Positions 6,053-9,625 of a stretch of 9,625 nt of DNA are shown one piece after another. The translations under genes and the position numbers were made by a program. The notes beneath the pieces were generated by a model. That model ran no database searches, was not told the DNA's origin, and saw only the letters and a program-made list of their open reading frames with translations. How positions within the stretch are numbered: position 1 is the stretch's first letter; each line of letters begins with the position of its first letter. Location: positions 1 to 9,625 of the forward strand of contig JAIRYB010000136.1 of assembly GCA_031267955.1 (NCBI GenBank), given 5' to 3'. Source of the stretch: Spirochaetaceae bacterium (GTDB taxonomy: Bacteria > Spirochaetota > Spirochaetia > Treponematales > Breznakiellaceae).

Positions 6053-6086
6053 ATTCCGCTAAAAATACCGGCAAGGAGATTTTAGG

Positions 6087-7223
6087 GTGAATTATTCGGT
6101 AGCAATAGTGGGCGGGGACGGAATCGGCCCCGAGGTAATGGCCCCGGCCCAGGATGTTCTGGACGCGGTTGGGGATAAGTACGGCCATGTGTTTAACTAT
6201 GTGGAACTGGAGGCGGGCGGCAGGGCTATCGATTCAGGCGGGGAACCCCTGCCCGCCGAAACCCTGGAAGCCGCCGGCCGCTGCGACGCCCTGCTTTTGG
6301 GCGCGGTGGGCGGCCCCAAATGGGACGGCCTTCCCGGCCATCTCAGGCCGGAAAGGGCCCTGCTCGGGCTCCGCGCCGGGATCGGGGTCTTTGCCAACCT
6401 GCGCCCCGCCGCCCTGCTCCCCCAGCTAAGGGCCGCCTGCCCCCTCAAGGACGAGGCCCTTGTGGCGGGCAGCGACGACGGCAGGCCCGGCTTCGACCTT
6501 CTTATTGTGAGGGAGCTTACCGGCGGCATTTATTTTGGGGAAAGGGGGAGGAGCGCGGACGGATATTCGGCCTGGGACACCGAAACCTATTCCGTTGCGG
6601 AAATAGAGCGGGTCCTCCGTACAGGCTACGATGCCGCCGCGGCCCGCCGCAAAAAACTCTGCGTGGTGGACAAGGCCAATGTTCTGGAATCGAGCCGCCT
6701 CTGGCGTGAAACAGCCCGGGCTGTGGCGAAGGATTACCCGGATATCGAGACAAGCTATCTCTACGTTGACAACGCCGCCATGCAGCTTATCCGCGCGCCC
6801 GGCCGTTTCGACGTGATTGTCACCAGCAACCTTTTCGGCGACATACTCTCCGACGAGGCTTCGGTACTCACCGGCTCCATAGGGATGCTGGCGTCTGCCA
6901 GCCTCGGCAGCCCTTCAGACCCGCTGGCCAAGAACGGCCGCCCCATGGGTATGTACGAGCCGATTCACGGCTCCGCGCCGGATATTGCCGGCCAGGATAT
7001 CGCCAACCCCCTGGCGTCGGTGCTTTCGGCGGCAATGATGCTCCGCTATTCTTTCGCCCTGGAAAAAGAAGCCGCCGCCGTGGAAGCCGCCGTAAACGCC
7101 GTCCTGGACCAGGGGTTCCGCACCCGGGATATAGCCGGGTTTGGCGGCGCGGGAACGGGCGGGCGTATTGTCGGTACCAGGGCAATGGGCGAGGCTGTTT
7201 TAAAGGCGGTAGAAGAGGGGTGA
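6087..7223 (+). CDS. leuB: 3-Isopropylmalate dehydrogenase
   Basis: This 378-residue NAD-dependent beta-decarboxylating dehydrogenase oxidises 3-isopropylmalate to 2-oxoisocaproate in leucine synthesis. In the citramalate route it also acts on 3-methylmalate to give 2-oxobutyrate. Family features in order are GGDGIGPEV (9-17), the substrate loop RPERALLGLR (87-96), RELTGGIYFG (142-151) with catalytic Y149, catalytic K196, metal-binding D228, D252 and D256 (in NLFGDILSDEAS), and the NAD site YEPIHGSAPDIAGQ...ANP. LeuB is favoured over tartrate or isocitrate dehydrogenase by the ERALLGLR loop and by context. The GTG start is supported by AAGGAG at 6073-6078, 8 bases upstream; the opening MNYSVAIVGGDGIGPEV fits the family. 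Length is slightly above the usual 350-365. Confidence 0.96.
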   Translation: MNYSVAIVGGDGIGPEVMAPAQDVLDAVGDKYGHVFNYVELEAGGRAIDSGGEPLPAETLEAAGRCDALLLGAVGGPKWDGLPGHLRPERALLGLRAGIGVFANLRPAALLPQLRAACPLKDEALVAGSDDGRPGFDLLIVRELTGGIYFGERGRSADGYSAWDTETYSVAEIERVLRTGYDAAAARRKKLCVVDKANVLESSRLWRETARAVAKDYPDIETSYLYVDNAAMQLIRAPGRFDVIVTSNLFGDILSDEASVLTGSIGMLASASLGSPSDPLAKNGRPMGMYEPIHGSAPDIAGQDIANPLASVLSAAMMLRYSFALEKEAAAVEAAVNAVLDQGFRTRDIAGFGGAGTGGRIVGTRAMGEAVLKAVEEG

Positions 7224-7270
7224 TTTTCAGGCCGCCCCTGCGAATAACAAACATATAGAAGGAGAGTAAG

Positions 7271-8944
7271 ATGCGCAGCGATTCTGTAAACAAAGGCGTG
7301 GCCCGCGCGCCGCACCGTTCCCTGTTCAAGGCTATGGGTTTTATCGACGAGGAATTTGACCGGCCCCTTATCGGCATAGCGGCCGCCAAGAGCGAAATTG
7401 TACCCGGCCATCTGCACCTGGACCATGTCGCCAGGGCCGCGGCTGACGGCGTGCGCCTTGCGGGAGGCGTCCCGGTCGTTTTTCCGGTTATCGGCGTGTG
7501 TGACGGAATCGCCATGGGCCACGAGGGGATGCGCTATTCCCTGGTAACGCGGGAGCTTATCGCCGATTCCATCGAGTGCATGGTCATGGCCCACGGCTTT
7601 GACGCGGTGATCTACATCCCCAACTGCGACAAGATAGTCCCCGGAATGCTCATGGCCGCGGCCCGGATCAACCTGCCCGGCGTTTTTGTGTCGGGTGGCC
7701 CCATGCTTGCCGGGCGCAGGGACGGGGCGGCCCGCAACGCGCCTCCTGTCACCCTTACTACCATGTTCGAGGCTGTGGGCGCGGTCGGCGCGGGCAGGAT
7801 GGGCGAGGACGAGCTTTACGAGCTGGAGGAAAAGGCCTGCCCGGGTTGCGGCTCATGTTCGGGCATGTTTACCGCCAATTCCATGAACTGCGTCACCGAA
7901 GCCCTGGGCATGGCCCTGCCCGGTAACGGCACCATTCCGGCGGTATTCGGCGAGCGCCTGCGCCTTGCCAAGCGTACCGGTATTCTGGCGCTGGATGTCC
8001 TTAAAAAGGACATACGCCCCCGGGCGATCCTCACCGAAAAGGCCTTCCTCAACGCCCTGGCCCTGGACATGGCCCTGGGCTGTTCTACCAATACCGCCCT
8101 GCACCTTCCGGCCATAGCGCACGAGGCCGGCTTTAAGCTGGACCTTGAACTGCTCAACAGGGTCAGCGCCGTTACCCCGAATCTCTGCCGTCTTGCCCCG
8201 GCCGGCCCCGACGCCGTCGAAGACCTCGACGCGGCGGGGGGCATACCCGCTGTTTTTAGCGAGCTTTCCTCGAAAAACCTTATCGACGGAAGCGCCCCGA
8301 CTGTTTACGGCGCCCTTTCCGATTCGTACCGGGGCGCGGCAAACAGGAACCCGGACATTATCCGGCCCATAGGGAACCCCTATTCGGAAACCGGCGGCCT
8401 CGCGGCGCTCAAGGGCAGCCTGGCCCCGGACGGCTGCGTAGTCAAGCGCAGCGCGGTCTCTCCCAATATGCTGAAGCACGAAGGCCCTGCCAGGGTATTC
8501 GATTCCGAGGAAGCCGCCTTTGACGCCATCATGGGCGGCAGGATAAGGGAAGGCGACGTCATCGTTATCCGCTACGAAGGCCCCCGGGGCGGCCCCGGTA
8601 TGAAGGAGATGCTCGGCCCCACAGCCGCCCTTGCCGGCATGGGCCTTGACGACAAGGTGGCCCTTATCACCGACGGCCGTTTTTCCGGGGCGACCAAGGG
8701 CGCGGCCATAGGCCATGTGTCCCCGGAAGCCGCGGACGGCGGGCCCATCGCCCTGCTCAAAGAGGGGGACATTATCGCCATCGACATAGACGCCCGTTCC
8801 ATAAGCGTAAAACTTGACGACGCCGAGCTTGCCCGGCGCGGGGCCGGCTGGCAGGCCTTGCCGCCCAAGGTGACAAGCGGCTACCTGGTCCGCTACGCCA
8901 GGCAGGTAAGTTCCGCCGCAAGCGGGGCTGTTTTTAAGGATTGA
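7271..8944 (+). CDS. ilvD: Dihydroxy-acid dehydratase
   Basis: This 557-residue iron-sulphur dehydratase (IlvD/Edd family) converts 2,3-dihydroxyisovalerate and 2,3-dihydroxy-3-methylvalerate to the 2-oxoacids that precede valine and isoleucine. Cluster-region cysteines are C119 in NCDKIVPGMLMAAARIN, and C190, C193 and C196 in CPGCGSCSGMFTANSMNC. Near the N-terminus the motif is VPGH (44-47), as in E. coli IlvD, rather than the PCN-type cysteine motif of [2Fe-2S] family members; this points to an oxygen-sensitive E. coli-like cluster (inference). DGRFSGATKGAAIGHVSPEA near the C-terminus is typical. Length is normal for the short bacterial form. AAGGAGAG at 7259-7266 sets the ATG. The gap to leuB is 47 bases with no promoter seen, so the two are probably co-transcribed. 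Confidence 0.97.
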   Translation: MRSDSVNKGVARAPHRSLFKAMGFIDEEFDRPLIGIAAAKSEIVPGHLHLDHVARAAADGVRLAGGVPVVFPVIGVCDGIAMGHEGMRYSLVTRELIADSIECMVMAHGFDAVIYIPNCDKIVPGMLMAAARINLPGVFVSGGPMLAGRRDGAARNAPPVTLTTMFEAVGAVGAGRMGEDELYELEEKACPGCGSCSGMFTANSMNCVTEALGMALPGNGTIPAVFGERLRLAKRTGILALDVLKKDIRPRAILTEKAFLNALALDMALGCSTNTALHLPAIAHEAGFKLDLELLNRVSAVTPNLCRLAPAGPDAVEDLDAAGGIPAVFSELSSKNLIDGSAPTVYGALSDSYRGAANRNPDIIRPIGNPYSETGGLAALKGSLAPDGCVVKRSAVSPNMLKHEGPARVFDSEEAAFDAIMGGRIREGDVIVIRYEGPRGGPGMKEMLGPTAALAGMGLDDKVALITDGRFSGATKGAAIGHVSPEAADGGPIALLKEGDIIAIDIDARSISVKLDDAELARRGAGWQALPPKVTSGYLVRYARQVSSAASGAVFKD

Positions 8945-9011
8945 TCGATATGATCGGTACCGGCCGCCGGCCGGCTTAGCGGGCAGGGATCGCAGTAACA
9001 AGGAGAAAACA

Positions 9012-9625
9012 ATGCAGTATTCGGGTTCCCGTATTTTAATTGAAGCCCTGATCGAGCAGGGCGTGGATACCGTTTTCGGCTATCCCGGAGGCTCGGTTTT
9101 GTTCATATACGATGAACTTTACAAGAACAGGGACCGGATCCGCCACATTCTGGTCAGCCACGAGCAGCATGCGGCCCACGCCGCCGACGGTTACGCCCGT
9201 TCATCGGGCAGGACCGGCGTATGCCTCGCCACATCCGGCCCCGGGGCGACCAACCTTGTCACCGGCATTGCCACCGCGTACATGGATTCAGTCCCCATTG
9301 TCGCCTTTACCGGCAATGTCGCCCTGCCGCTTTTGGGCAAGGACAGTTTCCAGGAGGTGGACATTGCCGGGATCACCATGCCCATTGTCAAACACAACTG
9401 GATAGTCAGGGACGTGAACAGCCTTGCCGAAATTGTCCGGGAGGCGTTCATTGTAGCCCGTTCCGGCCGGCCCGGCCCGGTGCTCATCGATCTTCCCAAG
9501 GACATTACCTCCCAGAGCGCCGAGTGGATACCCCTGGAGGGGAAGGGCAGGAAGAATTTCCTCCTGGGCGCGTGCCAGACTGCCGATCTTATCCTGGGCG
9601 GGGCCGTTGAAAACAGTTCCGCCGC
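9012..9625 (+). CDS. ilvB: Acetohydroxyacid (acetolactate) synthase large, catalytic subunit, 3' end cut off
   Basis: The frame runs open to the right edge and encodes the first 204 residues of a protein normally about 550-600 long. The enzyme condenses two pyruvates, or pyruvate and 2-oxobutyrate, using thiamine diphosphate and FAD. Visible signatures are VFGYPGGSVLFIYDEL, the catalytic glutamate E51 in SHEQHAAHAADGYAR, SGPGATNLVTGIATAYMDSVPIV, the FQEVDIAGITMP segment, and GPVLIDLPKDI. These belong to the N-terminal thiamine-diphosphate (PYR) domain; the FAD and C-terminal domains lie outside the window. AAGGAG at 9000-9005 sets the ATG, 67 bases after ilvD. No small-subunit gene lies between; its likely partner is ilvN at 708-1241, unless another follows beyond the window. 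Confidence 0.96.
   Translation, partial: MQYSGSRILIEALIEQGVDTVFGYPGGSVLFIYDELYKNRDRIRHILVSHEQHAAHAADGYARSSGRTGVCLATSGPGATNLVTGIATAYMDSVPIVAFTGNVALPLLGKDSFQEVDIAGITMPIVKHNWIVRDVNSLAEIVREAFIVARSGRPGPVLIDLPKDITSQSAEWIPLEGKGRKNFLLGACQTADLILGGAVENSSA

Noticed and set aside
8951..8978. CCGG-rich palindromic stretch between ilvD and ilvB
   Set aside because: Short, simple-sequence GC palindrome with no T run or match to the other repeats; expected by chance in such DNA.
7853..9001. 382-codon open frame on the minus strand opposite ilvD
   Set aside because: Same reason: it lies opposite a well-supported ilvD and has no recognisable domain.

Overview
This 9.6 kb window is almost entirely a branched-chain amino acid biosynthesis cluster, with all genes on the + strand. 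The order is a partial nuclease-like gene, then ilvN (acetohydroxyacid synthase small subunit), ilvC, leuA, cimA (citramalate synthase), leuB, ilvD and the first third of ilvB (large subunit, cut by the window end). The DNA is GC-rich, start sites mostly have good AAGGAG-type ribosome binding sites, and the gene set is bacterial. The coiled-coil PD-(D/E)XK protein at the left edge and the GC-rich structured intergenic repeats remind me of termite-gut-type spirochaetes (Treponema relatives). That assignment is from memory of such genomes and is only low to moderate confidence. IlvD lacks the extra cysteine of the [2Fe-2S]-type enzymes and looks E. coli-like, which fits an anaerobe but does not prove it.

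Layout: 1-543 is the 3' part of an unrelated gene with a heptad-repeat N-terminus. 544-707 holds a good extended -10 promoter for ilvN. 708-1241 ilvN. 1242-1354 is a gap with two RNA hairpins just before ilvC. 1355-2359 ilvC. 2360-2520 contains a three-hairpin GC-rich repeat. 2521-4086 leuA. 4087-4356 contains a second copy of that repeat in opposite orientation, followed by a 23-bp tandem array. 4357-5961 cimA. 5962-6086 has a predicted internal promoter and a cluster of TTGTTCG sites, including a perfect 10-bp inverted repeat. 6087-7223 leuB, 7271-8944 ilvD and 9012-9625 ilvB follow with short gaps.

How the genes work together: IlvB/IlvN condense pyruvate (or pyruvate plus 2-oxobutyrate) to acetohydroxyacids. 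IlvC and IlvD convert these to the 2-oxoacid precursors of valine and isoleucine. LeuA diverts 2-oxoisovalerate towards leucine, with LeuB as the oxidative step. CimA makes citramalate from pyruvate and acetyl-CoA, which LeuCD (not in the window) and LeuB turn into 2-oxobutyrate, so isoleucine can be made without threonine deaminase. The cluster therefore covers nearly all of Val/Leu/Ile synthesis except LeuCD and the transaminase.

The genes themselves are ordinary family members. The unusual material is in the gaps: a pair of divergently oriented structured repeats that bracket leuA with a covarying stem, a 23-bp minisatellite, and a 14-nt motif shared (13/14) by the two predicted promoters. 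I see no convincing new multi-gene system.
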